Assembly (NCBI GenBank): GCA_016271365.2
Contig: CM028129.1
Span: forward strand, 842,536,001 to 842,600,000
Source: Neoceratodus forsteri
Lineage: Eukaryota; Chordata; Ceratodontiformes; Ceratodontidae
Reading direction: 5' to 3'
Length of the DNA stretch: 64,000 bases
The notes below the pieces were generated by a model. It worked only from the letters and a program-made list of their open reading frames with translations. It searched no databases and had not been told where the DNA came from. The translations under genes were made by a program, and so were the position numbers. Positions 34,614 to 45,040 of the stretch are shown in pieces. The stretch's first letter is position 1; each line of letters begins with the position of its first letter.

Positions 34614-36001
34614 ATAAAGACCTGTTTTCCATCTTCCTAAATGATCTGCCTTTGTCCTGTCCACATACTTCCATTCACATGTATGCAGACGATACAGTAC
34701 TGTATGCCTCTGATCCATCCTCCTCAGAAGTATCAACCAGACTCCAGCAGGACTTCATCAATGTCCAACTCTGGTTTCATGCCAATCAACTCTTTGTAAA
34801 TCCTAAGAAAACTGTCTCCCTCACATTCAGCACAAGGGCAAAACTCTCCCTTCTCCACTTCACCCCTATCTACCACACCCTTGATGGCTCCCCCCTGGAA
34901 GTGTGTACATCATTCCATTACCTTGGGGTCTGGCTAGATCAGCACCTTGACTTTTCTGTGCATATTGATGCACTCCACAAGAAACTGTACCCCATGCTGG
35001 GTGCTTTATACCGCAATAGAAGTTGCATCCCCCTGCCAACATGCACAGCAATCGTGCTAAAAATGATTCTCCCTATACTGGACTACAGAAACGTAGTCTA
35101 TAGTGCAGCTCCCAAGTCCTCTCTTGCCAGACTTGATCCTCTCTTCCACTCATTCTGTCATTTCACCCTGGCCTACCCCCCCAACCCATCACTGTGATCT
35201 AGTTCACTCCTTAGACCTTCCTTCTCTCTCCATGATCGGAGAAGGATCCACTGTGCCAGGACCACAGCTAAATTCTGGACAGAGTACCTCCCATCTTACC
35301 TTGCAGATGCCCTCGCAACTCTTCCCCTGCCTGCTTATTCACTTAGGAACATGGATTCCTGGCTTCTCCTCATCCCTCACATGTCCACCGCTACTGGCCA
35401 GGCTGCCTTTAAATACAGAATGTCAAAATTATGGAACTCCTTGCCGGTAGACATTAGGGATACCACCAGCACACACATGCTCAACTCTCTCCTCAAGACG
35501 CAATTCGCCACTACATGCTCTTGCAACTTACAGGACTGAGGGCCTAGAATCTGTGCCAGTTCACCATCTTCTGCCCAGCTTACTGAGCTGCTCTGCTCCA
35601 CACTTGTATTTTCACAGACCCCTACCTATGCTGTACCACAGGGTACTCTGTTCTTAACCTAGCACTGCAGATACTGCTATGCATTATAGGCCCCCTCAGC
35701 TGGTAGCTAGTGGTCCTGCACAACTGTACCACTGCATTCATAGATACATGTGCATTATTGTCTTGTTTTTTTTTTCTTTTGTTCCAGCACATCTAAGCTG
35801 AACATACTGTACATATACTCCATTGTATTTGCTACTGTTGCCTAACTGTATATTCAATTGTATTTCTTTTTGTATTTCTACTGTATTTTATTTATCTATT
35901 TGCTCTGTTCCACACTTCCCCACCCCCAGGGTGCATCTGGAATCGAGCGGTACCTTGCTCAGTATGCCTGCCTGGTAAAACGCTTAAATAAATAAATAAA
36001 T
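34614..36001 (+). mobile_element. L2/Rex1-like LINE 3' half nested in the CR1 element
   Basis: 5'-truncated LINE beginning within the RT and ending in (AAAT)n at 35984-36001. AGATATG occurs at both junctions (34607-34613 and 36002-36008), a possible target duplication; the left edge is uncertain by some bases. The 3' tail has a GAGC...GCTC stem (35945-35948 with 35957-35960), as in other LINE tails here. Confidence 0.8.
34622..35540 (+). pseudogene. L2/Rex1-like RT C-terminal half
   Basis: Frame reads FSIFLNDLPLSCPHTSIHMY, MYADDTVLYASD (catalytic YADD intact), FHANQLFVNPKKTVSLTFS, FHYLGVWLDQHLDF, GALYRNRSCIP and LDYRNVVYSAAP. The open part ends near 35197 after a frame change, and the thumb continues in another frame (TGQAAFKYRMSKLWNSLPVDI, to 35539). 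The N-terminal RT and the endonuclease are missing because of 5' truncation, so no functional protein is possible. Confidence 0.85.
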
Positions 36002-36008
36002 AGATATG

Positions 36009-36370
36009 TCATGGGGTTAATAAGGTACAAGAGGGGAGTATTTTTCAGAAAAAAAAGTGCTCTAGAATGATAGGACATGTTATGAAGCTAGAAAGAAGCA
36101 GATTCAGGAGAGATGTAAGGAAGTAATTCTTCACAGAAAGAGTGGTGTATGCCTGGAACAGCCTTCCAGAAGAGGCACTGTAGTGGGGTGAAAACAGTGA
36201 TGAGGTTCAAAAACACCTGGGATAGGCACAAGAGAATTGCAGAGGTAAAGAATGGGGGAGATAAAGAGCTGTAAATCAAATAGGGTCTGCGGCAAGTATG
36301 AAGATAATAAAAATGGGCAAACTGGGTGAGCCAAGAGGCCCTTACCTGCCATCAGATTCTATGTTTCTAT
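36009..36370 (+). pseudogene. CR1 ORF2 C-terminus and 3' UTR (downstream of nested LINE)
   Basis: Continuation of the CR1 copy. It reads a decayed IRYKRGVFF..., then a VVYAWNSLPEE-like block in broken frames, then the 3' UTR ending in the CR1-type ATCAGATTCTATGTTTC. Confidence 0.7.
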
Positions 36371-37044
36371 ATTTCAAATAATACTTTTAGAACTGATACC
36401 AGCTGAAAAGTTTACCGCACCCTTTGTAGTATAATTCATCCTTTTGTGCCCCTTGATTGGGCACGTGCTTCATACTCTGTGTGGCATCTGAGACTGTGGT
36501 AGTGACCCAGAATACAAATACTCCCAGGGGCATTGCTATAGGGTGGGAGTGCTCAAGGTGACTTGCAACTGTCTAACCCCCCTCTTCTTTCAGCATCCAG
36601 GCCTGTATTCTTAAATAAAATCACTGTTAATTAGTTGAATCTCACTGCTGTATGTGTGCCCACTTTGTGTAACCAGATTGAAGTGTTTATTGGTGAAGGT
36701 AACAACTGTCTTACTGGTCCTGGGGAGGGTCTAGTCCAGTGTAGAGAGGTGAGTAGGTACTGCATCCCTGGGGTGGTACTGCTTACAATACTTGGCCCAC
36801 TTACTCTTTCTAGGTAGAGGCACTGTGCTGTTTTTTTTGTTCTGGGATGAACCTCCCTACCACAGGAGGAAGAATGAACCTAACCCCCTCAACCAGGTGG
36901 GCCCCTGTACTGCTACCAGGCAGGGGTGTGAACTCAGATATGGTGACCCAGGGATCACATCACAAGTCAGAAGTTTTTTACAAAGTGAAGAGATACAAAC
37001 AGTGATACAAATGGAGAGCACCCCCTTGATTAACTACACACCAG
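36371..37044. other. Unassigned
   Basis: No gene recognised. AATAAA at about 36614 and scattered poly-C/poly-T stretches could belong to an old LTR, but there is no second copy to test this. Confidence 0.3.
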
Positions 37045-38870
37045 GGGCCCAATGTTCAAAACTTTGCCTGGTTGGCAAAGTGATTGCACCCTGTTTGCCC
37101 AGGGTTTGCACCCATGCACAATGTTCAAAGGGGGATTTTGCATGCTCTAACAGGGTTAATACATGCAAAATAAAATAATGTATGTAAAGGGAGGGGCGGA
37201 GACAGGAATACCTTCTCAATGCAATATTCAGCTTTGCAAAGGAGTAGCACAGGCCACTCTGCACAATGCTATTACTGTGTGCAAAAACCCTGACTTACTC
37301 TGGGCAACCTTAGCAGCCCCTGGAATCACTGCATCCAACAACACAGTTGGCGGTTTGGGGAGCACACCTACCCCCTGGCATCTTGTGGCCCCCCCCACCA
37401 ATTCCCATCACCATTAAAGTAAGATATGTCCCTGATGTCCAGTGGTTCCCCTGCCCTCTGATCGCTGGCCTGTAGCATGTGAAGTATTTTTCTGGTTCCT
37501 AGTGATCCCCCCACCTGCCGATTGCTGACCTGTAACACGTAACTGATGTCCCTGGTGCCTAGTGATCCCCCCACCTTCGATCACTGGCCCAAGGCATGTA
37601 ACCTATATCCCTGGTGCCTAGTGGTCCCCCTGCCCACCAATTGCCATCCTTCATAATAAAAGATATGTCCTTGGTGGTATCCTCCAATCCTAGACACCAT
37701 GACAATACAGTACTCCCTGGTGGCTAATGGCTTCCCCTACCCTCCAATCATCATTCTGGCACTGACGCATCTAGTGGTATCCTCACCTTCCAATTACTAT
37801 CCCCATATATGACAAAATAGTCCTTAGTGCTAGTGGTGACTCCCACACTCTGATCGCCATTCCTGTATAGGCATATCCAGTACCAGGTGCTAGTGGTACC
37901 ACCCCACCTGGTTGCCATTTCAAGGGGGTGGCAGGGTAGTTTGCATAGTGCTGGCAGTGCAAGGGGGCCACTAGATGCCAGAGAGTTCTTTCCTGTTATG
38001 GGAATGGCGATCAGAGGGTTGGGGTACCACTAGTGCCAGGGACAGGATATGTCTATATGGGGACGGCAATAAGACAGTGTGGGAGACCACTAGTGCAAGG
38101 GACTATTTTCTCATATACTGAGATGGTGATCAGAGGGTCGGGGGTACAACTAGATGCCAGGGACTAGATATGTCAGTACCAGAGTGATGATCAGAGGGTG
38201 GGGGTGCTATTAACCACCAGAGAGTACTGTATTATCATGGGGCCAGGGACCAGAGGATACAGGACCGCTTACCACCAGGGACATATCTTTTATTAAGTGG
38301 GACAGTGATCATAGGGTGAAGGGGACCATTAGGCACCAGGAAAATACTTAACATGCTATGGGCCGGCTATTAGAGGATAGGAGGGGGATCACTAGGCACC
38401 AGGATCATACAGTAGGTTACATGCTACTGGCTGGTGATTGGGGGTTGGGGGAACCACTAGACAGCAGGAAATACTTAACATGATATGAGCTGGTGATCAG
38501 AGGGTGGGTGGGACACTAGGCACCAGTGAAATACTTAGCATGATATGGGTCAGTGATCAGAGGGTGGGGGCTGCACTGGACACCACGGACATTTTTTTTT
38601 ATGGGGATGGATGCTCGGACTGAGGGTGGGGCTGGCTCAGTGGCACTTACCTGCCGCTGTTCTCCTTGTAAATGATCCCATAATGGGCATGCATATGGCT
38701 GCTTTGCACCTGGCATGCTCAATGGGCTCATTTGCATGGAGCTGTCTGAATATTGTGCTGGGAGCTACTGATGCAGCTAGGTCTGGGGCCACTATTCTCT
38801 GCACTGCCAGGGTCCATGTTGGGGCAGTTCTACTTAGCTTAATGTTGCACTGACATGGCCCTGTATTCAG
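37045..38870. mobile_element. Foldback element with minisatellite arms and Harbinger-like left end
   Basis: The left end reads GGGGCCCAATGTTCAAAAC. Further CAATGTTCAAA and CAATATTCAGC words follow at about 37118 and 37222, mirroring the repeated GATATTCA words at the left end of the Harbinger at 43 kb. The centre is a large imperfect inverted repeat. The left arm (about 37385-37915) consists of about nine 58-60-base units (TCCCTGGTGCCTAGTGGTCC type). The right arm (about 37960-38605) has the reverse complement of the same units in the same order, for example ATAATAAAAGATATGTC, ATACAGTACTC and CATATATGACAAAATAG all have counterparts. The right terminus near 38870 (GGGCC) is uncertain. No transposase was seen. 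Confidence 0.7.
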
Positions 38871-39705
38871 TCGGATAGTAGCAGTGTGCTCTCCAACTTA
38901 ATATAACATCCTCAGGGTTGTGGGCAATGGGAAAGCACAGCACAAAACTCTGCACTCCACTTTGCCAATTTTTCAATATCAGGCTCCAGATCTCCAACAT
39001 ATGTAAAATCATGACAGTGAATTTAGGCAAAGAAGTGATGCATGAGATACAGAGGGTTGGGATTTGGATGGGGAACAGCCATAACACTGAATCAGTGGTG
39101 CACGATCTGGGAAGGGGACATAAAACAACCGGGTCTGCCTCATGGAGAGAGTTTTGATGAAACCTATTTATACTGTTGTTCAACACACTGGATAGGTTAA
39201 ACATTTTTCCAGTACAGATTTTGACCTATGCTGGTGAAAGTGAAGGGGAAGGGGAACGGCAGACCAGTGCCACATTTTTTTGAGTTTTCCCATAATTGCC
39301 CCCTTCTGGGACACTACTAAAGTGGCCATAGGGAGATATTGGAACTACCCCATCCCCCAACCTTCCAAAACCTGGCGTTGGGACTTTCCGAAGAAAGAGC
39401 CCATAGAAACACTAAATGGTACCTCTTTTTAATAATGATTGCAACAGCTGGAAATGCTTTAACTACAGGGTGGTTAATCCCTCAGTTCCCTGATATCACT
39501 AAGTTGGCTGTCAATCTGTGACCATATTCGAGAAATGAAGGTGACAACAGCCCAACAGCTTTGCTACGCTTGTCCAAAGATACATTTACTTCAAGATGGC
39601 TTCTATTTTTTGACTTCAGGGAAGATAGAGAGAGGATATGGTAATTAGATCAGCTTTTCTTATTATTGCATTTCCATAACTCTTTGTTATGAAATTTCAA
39701 ATTGA
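38871..39705. other. Unassigned
   Basis: A minus-strand open stretch of about 120 codons (38839-39204) shows no recognisable motif. Nothing else assigned. Confidence 0.3.
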
Positions 39706-39915
39706 CACATTTTATTTATTGATTTTATTTAAAATTTGTTAACCAGATAAAAATGTTGGACCACATAGCCCTTTCACAGGCTCAGCTAGGGTTATTTAAA
39801 AAATACACAGGACATACATGTTTCAAAACAGATGTACATCTTATACAGTATATGATATACATACAAATTGTTATACAACCTACATCATAGGGGCATGGTT
39901 GCACCCCTTTAGTTA
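39706..39915 (-). mobile_element. LINE 3' tail, antisense
   Basis: TTTTATTTATTGATTTTATTT, then the conserved LINE tail with AGCC-CTTTCACA-GGCT stem at 39767-39782. In sense orientation its end (CTGGTTAACA...AAATAAA) resembles the tail of the nested LINE at 36.0 kb. No coding part is retained. Confidence 0.6.
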
Positions 39916-40745
39916 GGGTTGAGTAGCACTTCAATGTTAAAGTCGAAATATTGCACTTTAATAACTTTGAAACTGTTCAATGTATATGCATGCAAATTGG
40001 CATGCACTGTCACACTGGTAGATCACTGGGTGTGGCAAGTGACATTCTGGTCAGATATGTGGTTTCCGAGTTCCGGAGAGGTTTTTTTTTTTTTTAATCA
40101 GGAGGTGGACTGGGCGCAGCCCTTCTTCAACCACGCCTGACACCGAACAACAGACAGGCAATTACAACCAACCATACAAAAATACAATTACATACAATAT
40201 AATAAATTCACAGAGGTGAATAAAGCATTTTTTTACACATTGACTTTGCTGGGATTTTTCTTTGAATTTGCCTACAACCCAGATGGTTTGGAATTTTGGT
40301 CTGAAATTTTCAGTGAACAGTGGAACTAGCCTGAAAAAATAATAAGCCATTTGTAAGTTATTGCATTTAAAAAAAATTGAATAAATAATTTCTGAGCATG
40401 CTCAGTAAGCACTAAAATACCTGTATGAAATGAAAAAGGAATCCTGTTTCATATGGGAAAAATCCCTTTTTTATTTGCTGCCATCATGTTTCCATTCCCC
40501 CCCCCAAAAAAAATTCAAAAACCACAAAGATGACATCTGGAGAGAGCCCAGCACATTTGTCTGGCTCATCGGGGCCCCCTTAGGTGGATGCTGCACGTAA
40601 ATGATTAAAAAATTAATGTCACATGTGGTTTTTGTTGCATTTTAGATCCTTTTTCAGGACTGCGATATGAAAAAAGAATCCTTTTTCATATCATGTCACA
40701 AAAAAGGATCCCTTTTCATGACTCGAGAATCCTTGCCACCTTACT
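39916..40745. other. Unassigned, with poly-T and a short palindrome
   Basis: A run of 14 T at 40082-40095 may mark another antisense retroelement end. GATATGAAAAAAG-AATC-CTTTTTCATATC at 40664-40692 is an almost perfect hairpin. No gene seen. Confidence 0.4.
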
Positions 40746-40749
40746 GTTG

Positions 40750-41025
40750 TGTTTCTCCCTGGTGTCTAGCATCCCCCACCATCCAATACCCATGCCCCTT
40801 CATTTCCCTTGTGTCTAGTGGCACTCCCTACCCTCCGATAGCTCCGTGCCACATATTTACTTTCCTTGGTGTCTAGTGGCACCTCCCATTCCCGATCCTG
40901 TTCCCCATTGCTGTACAGTAATTTCCTGGTGGCTAGTGGCAACCCCCATCCACAGATTGTCATCCCTATGATTTCTGGAATATCCCTGGTATCTAGTGAG
41001 ACCCCCTCACCCACAGATACTGTCA
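40750..41025 (+). repeat. Second array of the 60-base minisatellite
   Basis: Four to five tandem units of the type TCCCTGGTGTCTAGTGGCACTCCC, the same family and orientation as the left arm of the foldback element at 37.4-37.9 kb. Here only one orientation is present. It looks like a separate fragment of a related element. Confidence 0.75.
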
Positions 41026-41279
41026 GTTACCTGTAAAAAGGAAATCCGTCCTTAATTGTTTTTGTTAACAGATTAAATGGTCCCTTGCCAATCAGTCCCC
41101 TACCTCCCACTCAGCACCCAACACCCTACATCCCCTAGTACACTCCCACACCCCCTCACTCACCTGAACAGGTCCCAGGTTCAAGATCCACTCCCCAATT
41201 AAAGACACTTCTTGCTGCTGGAACCGGCGACTGCAATATGAGAAACTAAGGTAAATGCAGTTCAATGTATTTTAATGAG

Positions 41280-41570
41280 CATTTCAACTTTTATTCATAA
41301 CTCAGCCAGTTTTGACATTTTGGCACCAAATTTTCAACATGGCCTTTTGGGAACCCCACCTCATGAGCAATATGACTGTCATTATGCAGCCCCCACCCAA
41401 AAGGTGATTTCTCAGTCACTTGGAGAATTCACCTTTCAGGCAGGATTTGTGTAATGACAATAATATTGTTCATGAGGTGGAGTCATAAGAATGAGATGTT
41501 GAAAATTTGGGATCAAAATATGTAAAAATGGCAAAGTTATGACCATTCGTTGCAATTTCAGTATGCACGC
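41280..41570. repeat. Imperfect inverted repeat
   Basis: The left arm (about 41287-41381) contains CAAATTTTCAACAT and CCACCTCATGAGCAATAT. The right arm has the inverse words, ATATTGTTCATGAGGTGG and ATGTTGAAAATTTGGG. The loop is about 70 bases. Palindromic MITE of unknown family. Confidence 0.7.
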
Positions 41571-41574
41571 TAGT

Positions 41575-41835
41575 AACTGTGGAAATTTTAAAGACTTTAA
41601 CCCCAAATTTTCTACATAGTCTTCTTATTACCTCACCCCATGTACTGTATGTCACAGCTATCATTTTTCAAATCCTGGCCAAAATGTGTTTTTGCACCTG
41701 TGGCATGGAATGGCATTGTAGTTGCGCAGAACTGTGTTTTGGCAGGGATTCAAAAATTTTCTTTACCAGCTACATGAGGTGGGGTAATAAGATGGCTATG
41801 CTGCCAATTTGGTCACTGTTGTCCTATAAATGGAA
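41575..41835. repeat. Second, related inverted repeat
   Basis: CCCCAAATTTTCTACATAG...TTATTACCTCACCCCATGTA is matched in inverse by TACATGAGGTGGGGTAATAA...GCCAATTTGG. The arm sequence resembles that of the preceding palindrome, so the two are probably diverged copies of one family placed side by side. Confidence 0.65.
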
Positions 41836-41871
41836 GCACATGGCCCTTCCACAGCAACATACATATACTAA

Positions 41872-42022
41872 TCTATGGAGGGATGGGGGCACAGAGCCCG
41901 AAGGGCACTGTGCTCCCACAGGCAAATAAGGATACAATTATTCTATCTCAAAAACTATAGATGGGTGGGAGTGCAGGGCCCTCCAAAGGCAAATAAGGCT
42001 ATGATTACATTATCTCAAAAAG
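41872..42022 (+). repeat. Two-unit tandem duplication
   Basis: TCTATGGAGGGATGGGGGCACAG...GGCAAATAAGGATAC...TATCTCAAAAA is repeated as CTATAGATGGGTGGGAGTGCAG...GGCAAATAAGGCTATG...TATCTCAAAAA. Units are about 70-80 bases. Confidence 0.6.
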
Positions 42023-42027
42023 TAAGG

Positions 42028-42354
42028 AAATTCTTTGCAAAAAACTACGTTAATGCATCAGTTAGGGTTGATATCAAACTGTAAAAAGGAGGGAAAAACA
42101 ATGTGTCGAGGTGTGCCTTGGGGTCATCAGCCCTAACACTCAACCCATTCTCCTGCACTGTACCCATCTCAGCTTCTTTACTTATGTAATGGGTAAGCGT
42201 TAGGGCTGACGACCCCTAGGCACACCCCAAATCCTGTTGGTATGTGCAGGGTGGGGGTGGGGTGATAGGGTTGGAAACCCTAATGTCATCTTTCCCTCCT
42301 TTTAATGGTTTGATATCAACCCTGATGTATTAATGTAGCTTTTTGGAAAGAATA
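42028..42354. repeat. Palindromic MITE, about 325 bp
   Basis: Outer arms TTCTTTGCAAAAAAC and GTTAATGCATCAG pair with CTGATGTATTAATG...TTTTTGGAAAGAA. Further in, GGTTGATATCAAAC and AAAAGGAGGGAAA are repeated in inverse, and a second nested stem is formed by GTGTGCCTTGGGGTCATCAGCCC with its counterpart near 42205. Nearly the whole element can fold on itself. No open frame. Confidence 0.75.
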
Positions 42355-42359
42355 TAATA

Positions 42360-43012
42360 TATAAATCATTAGCGTAGACAAAATTACAAACAGCATTCTA
42401 TCAAAATTTCTAAGCTATCTACAGCAAAGAACAAAAATACATATAATAACATAATAAACAAACAACAGTGAATAAAAGATACATATCCTGTTACTCAAAA
42501 ACCTGTAATTAATGGAAGGTCAACTACATTTGCATTGCATATCTTTTTTAAACTGCTCTTTTAGTGATGTCTTGAAATTGTAACCATTTTGCAAGTTAAG
42601 TAGCTTATCTGACAAGCCATTTAATGTTCTAATTGCAGTTTGCTTAAAAGCTTTTTAATTTGTTGATGATTTACACAATGGAATAGTTAAAGTAATTGTA
42701 TCCTGTGATCTTAGAGCTTTTTTGCCTAGTTTTTGTTTGAAAAAGGTAAACATGGGATTATTTGTTGCACAATGTAATAGATTAAATACAAAGCATGATA
42801 TCTGAAGTTTATCTCTTTGTTCCACTGATAACCATTCCAGTCTACTATACAGATTGCAATGGTGTTCTCTGTGTTTCACTCTTAGAGCAAATCTACATAT
42901 GGTGTTATGCAGACAAGTCCTTTGCTGTTTCATTTTTTCTGATATTCTCCCCCATACTAGGTTCCCATATTTAAGTATTGGGATGAGACAAGTTTGTGCT
43001 ATTGTACTTCTT
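42360..43012 (-). pseudogene. L2/Rex1-like LINE: C-terminus and 3' UTR (left part)
   Basis: Minus-strand ORF2 C-terminus. From the Harbinger junction it reads IAQTCLIPILKYGNLVWG, then RFALRVKHREHHCN, LSVEQRDKLQISCFVFNLLH, and a natural-looking stop near 42655, followed by AT-rich 3' UTR. The upstream half of this LINE is at 50094-50350, beyond the Harbinger element. Removing the insert and one copy of CTT leaves an uninterrupted frame (ETR|STIAQT). Confidence 0.8.
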
Positions 43013-43028
43013 GGCCCAGATATTCAAA
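43013..43028 (+). repeat. Harbinger left terminal inverted repeat
   Basis: GGCCCAGATATTCAAA, exact inverse of 50075-50090. Two further GATATTCA copies lie inside at about 43089 and 43198. Confidence 0.9.
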
Positions 43029-43596
43029 AGGGTTGTGCCATGCGCAACAGGGATGCACCAGCACAAGTCCAAAAATGCACCATTCTGCGATATTCAGCAG
43101 GAGGCAGATGCGCCCCCAAATCACAATGCTCAAGAGCACAATGATAATGAATGCATGCGCAACTGAAGGGGGAGGACCATGCATAAATGACGCAGTGCGA
43201 TATTCAACAACATGCGCCATGCGCAATAGGGGAGCAAATGGAAGTTGCACGATAGCGGAAATGATCCAAAATAAAAAGGAACAAGAGAGAGGCGCAAGAA
43301 CGCTACAGGGAAGCCACATGTTGGTGAACTGCAGGCAGCCACACAGGCACACATAAACTGGGAGCAGGACAGGGCAGGAGTAGGACAGAGCACCTGGAAC
43401 CACCAGGAACAGGGAAGTGTGGGGAGCCTGTGCCACACTGCAGGACAAAAGGGGGAAGTGCCACACAGCACTGAGGGCACAGATAGTGGGCAGTACAGCC
43501 ACTACAGGGAAGTGTTCCCGGTGCAGGGGGAGTAGCATCAAGGACAGTGGGGGGAACACAGAAACAGCTGCCGGGGGGGTAACACAAGCCAGGGAC

Positions 43597-44853
43597 ATGG
43601 CCAGTGCCACCATCCAGATGGTGGCAGTTATGAGGGGGGTGAGAAGGCAGGCAGCACGGGGGTGCGGCCGTGGAATGGCCTGTCGGCAGTATGCCCCCAA
43701 CAGGCAGTACCGAGCCCGCACCAGCTTCGAGCTGTACACTGATACTGAGATCGTGGGCCGGTACCACCTGAACCGGGCAATCCTGAGGTGGCTCTGTGAG
43801 CTGTGCAGTGATGTGATGCAGGCACCCACATGAAGGAGTCATGCACTGCCAGTGGAGACCAAAGTGACAGTTTGCATGTGCCTGCTCACCACGGGTACCT
43901 TCCAGAGACCAAAAGGGGACACGACAGGCATAACCCAGTTGGCTGCATCATGCCTCCTCACCCAATTCCTCAGCGCACTGCTGCCACATGCTGAGGAGTA
44001 CATCTGTTTCGGCAGAGTGCACAGCAAACATACAGGATTTCTATAGGTAGCACATATGCCTGGCATGCTCAGGGCAATAGACTGCACCCATGTGGCCAAC
44101 CGACAGACACCACTGGACCCCGGCGGCACGATACATGAATTGGAAGGTATGCAAGCATCAACTGCCAGGTGGTGTGCGATGCCAGGGGGCGCATAATCAA
44201 TGTCTGTGCCACGCACCCTGGGGGAGCACATGATGCCTTCATCTGGCACCAGTCCACACTATGCCACAGGTTCAAGAGTGGGGACATCCCTAGTGGCCAC
44301 CTAGTGGGTGAGTATGCAAAGCACGCAGAAAGACATGGAGCTTGGGAGGGGCATAGTCAGAGGTGACATGGGTATTGTCCTAGATGGCCCAAGGCAGGGC
44401 GACGCTGATCACCAAACTAACGTCCATCCTCTACACACAGGTGACAGTGGATACCCACTCTGTCTCTGGCTGCTCACACCATACCGGTGGCCCACGACCC
44501 CATTGCAGCAACGCTACAGTGAGGCACATGCCACCACACGCAATGTCATCGAGCTGGTGTTCAGGATGCTGAAGGCACGTTTCCGTTGCCTGGACACATC
44601 TGGCGGTGCCCTACAGTACAGCCCCTCAAAGGCCTGCGGGCTATTCCTGGCCTGTTGCATCCTGAACAACATGGCCAACGACTGTGGGATAGCCGTACAG
44701 GTTGAAGAGGGGGACAGCGATGGGGACGATGAGGATGCTGGTGAAGATGGTGATGGGCAGCCCCCCATTGGTCGAAGGGACCCACGACTGATCCGGATAG
44801 CACAGCTGCACCAGGACACAATCACAGAGGAGCACTTCAACCAACACAGGTAA
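43597..44853 (+). pseudogene. Harbinger (HARBI1-like) transposase, two exons
   Basis: DDE nuclease that excises and inserts the element. The start at 43597 gives MASATIQMVAVMRG, then YRARTSFELYTDTEIVGRYHL, and after a TGA at 43831 the helix-turn-helix part LPVETKVTVCMCLLTTGTFQ and GDTTGITQLAAS. After a TAG near 44045 the DDE core begins: MLRAIDCTHVANRQTPLDPGG, a frameshift near 44130, then VVCDARGRIINVCATHPGG and HDAFIWHQ. An intron with GTGAGT donor and CAG acceptor (44308-44440) joins HLVG to DSGYPLCLWLLTPY. The third acidic residue lies in YSEAHATTRNVIE. An acidic tail ends at 44853. Two stops and a frameshift inactivate it. Confidence 0.88.
44308..44440 (+). other. Intron of the Harbinger transposase
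   Basis: 133 bases, GTGAGTATGC at the 5' end and CTACACACAG at the 3' end. Splicing makes the glycine codon GG|T and joins the family-conserved HLVGDSGYP sequence. Confidence 0.8.
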
Positions 44854-44869
44854 GTCATGGGGCCATGTG

Positions 44870-45004
44870 CAACCATCAGTGGCAAAGGCACAACCCACAA
44901 ACACGCATGTACAAACCCCAGGGATGCATGTCATTAAGGGAATTGGCCGAGCATGGAACCACACACGCCGTCAGGGATGGGCAAGGTCTAACACAGCACA
45001 CGGT

Positions 45005-45040
<36 letters not shown>

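Larger units (their letters stand above)
32385..36370 (+). mobile_element. CR1-type LINE, interrupted by another LINE
   Basis: Plus-strand CR1 element, 5'-truncated in the endonuclease. Coding sequence runs from about 32400 to 34600, is interrupted by an L2/Rex1-like LINE at about 34614-36001, and resumes at 36009 with the last part of ORF2 and the 3' UTR, ending in TCAGATTCTATGTTTCTA near 36370. This tail resembles that of the 369-bp segment in the 3' LTR at 31.0 kb. Stops and frameshifts are numerous. Confidence 0.8.

Noticed and set aside
37385..38605. CRISPR-like or simple tandem array
   Set aside because: Units are contiguous, diverged and inverted about a centre; no repeat-spacer pattern, and the context is a vertebrate transposon.
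38839..39204. Minus-strand 122-codon frame as a gene
   Set aside because: No motif, no splice context and no similarity I can name.
42999..43842. Minus-strand open frames of 276 and 179 codons opposite the transposase start
   Set aside because: Antisense to the recognisable transposase N-terminus; proline- and cysteine-rich translation with no motif.
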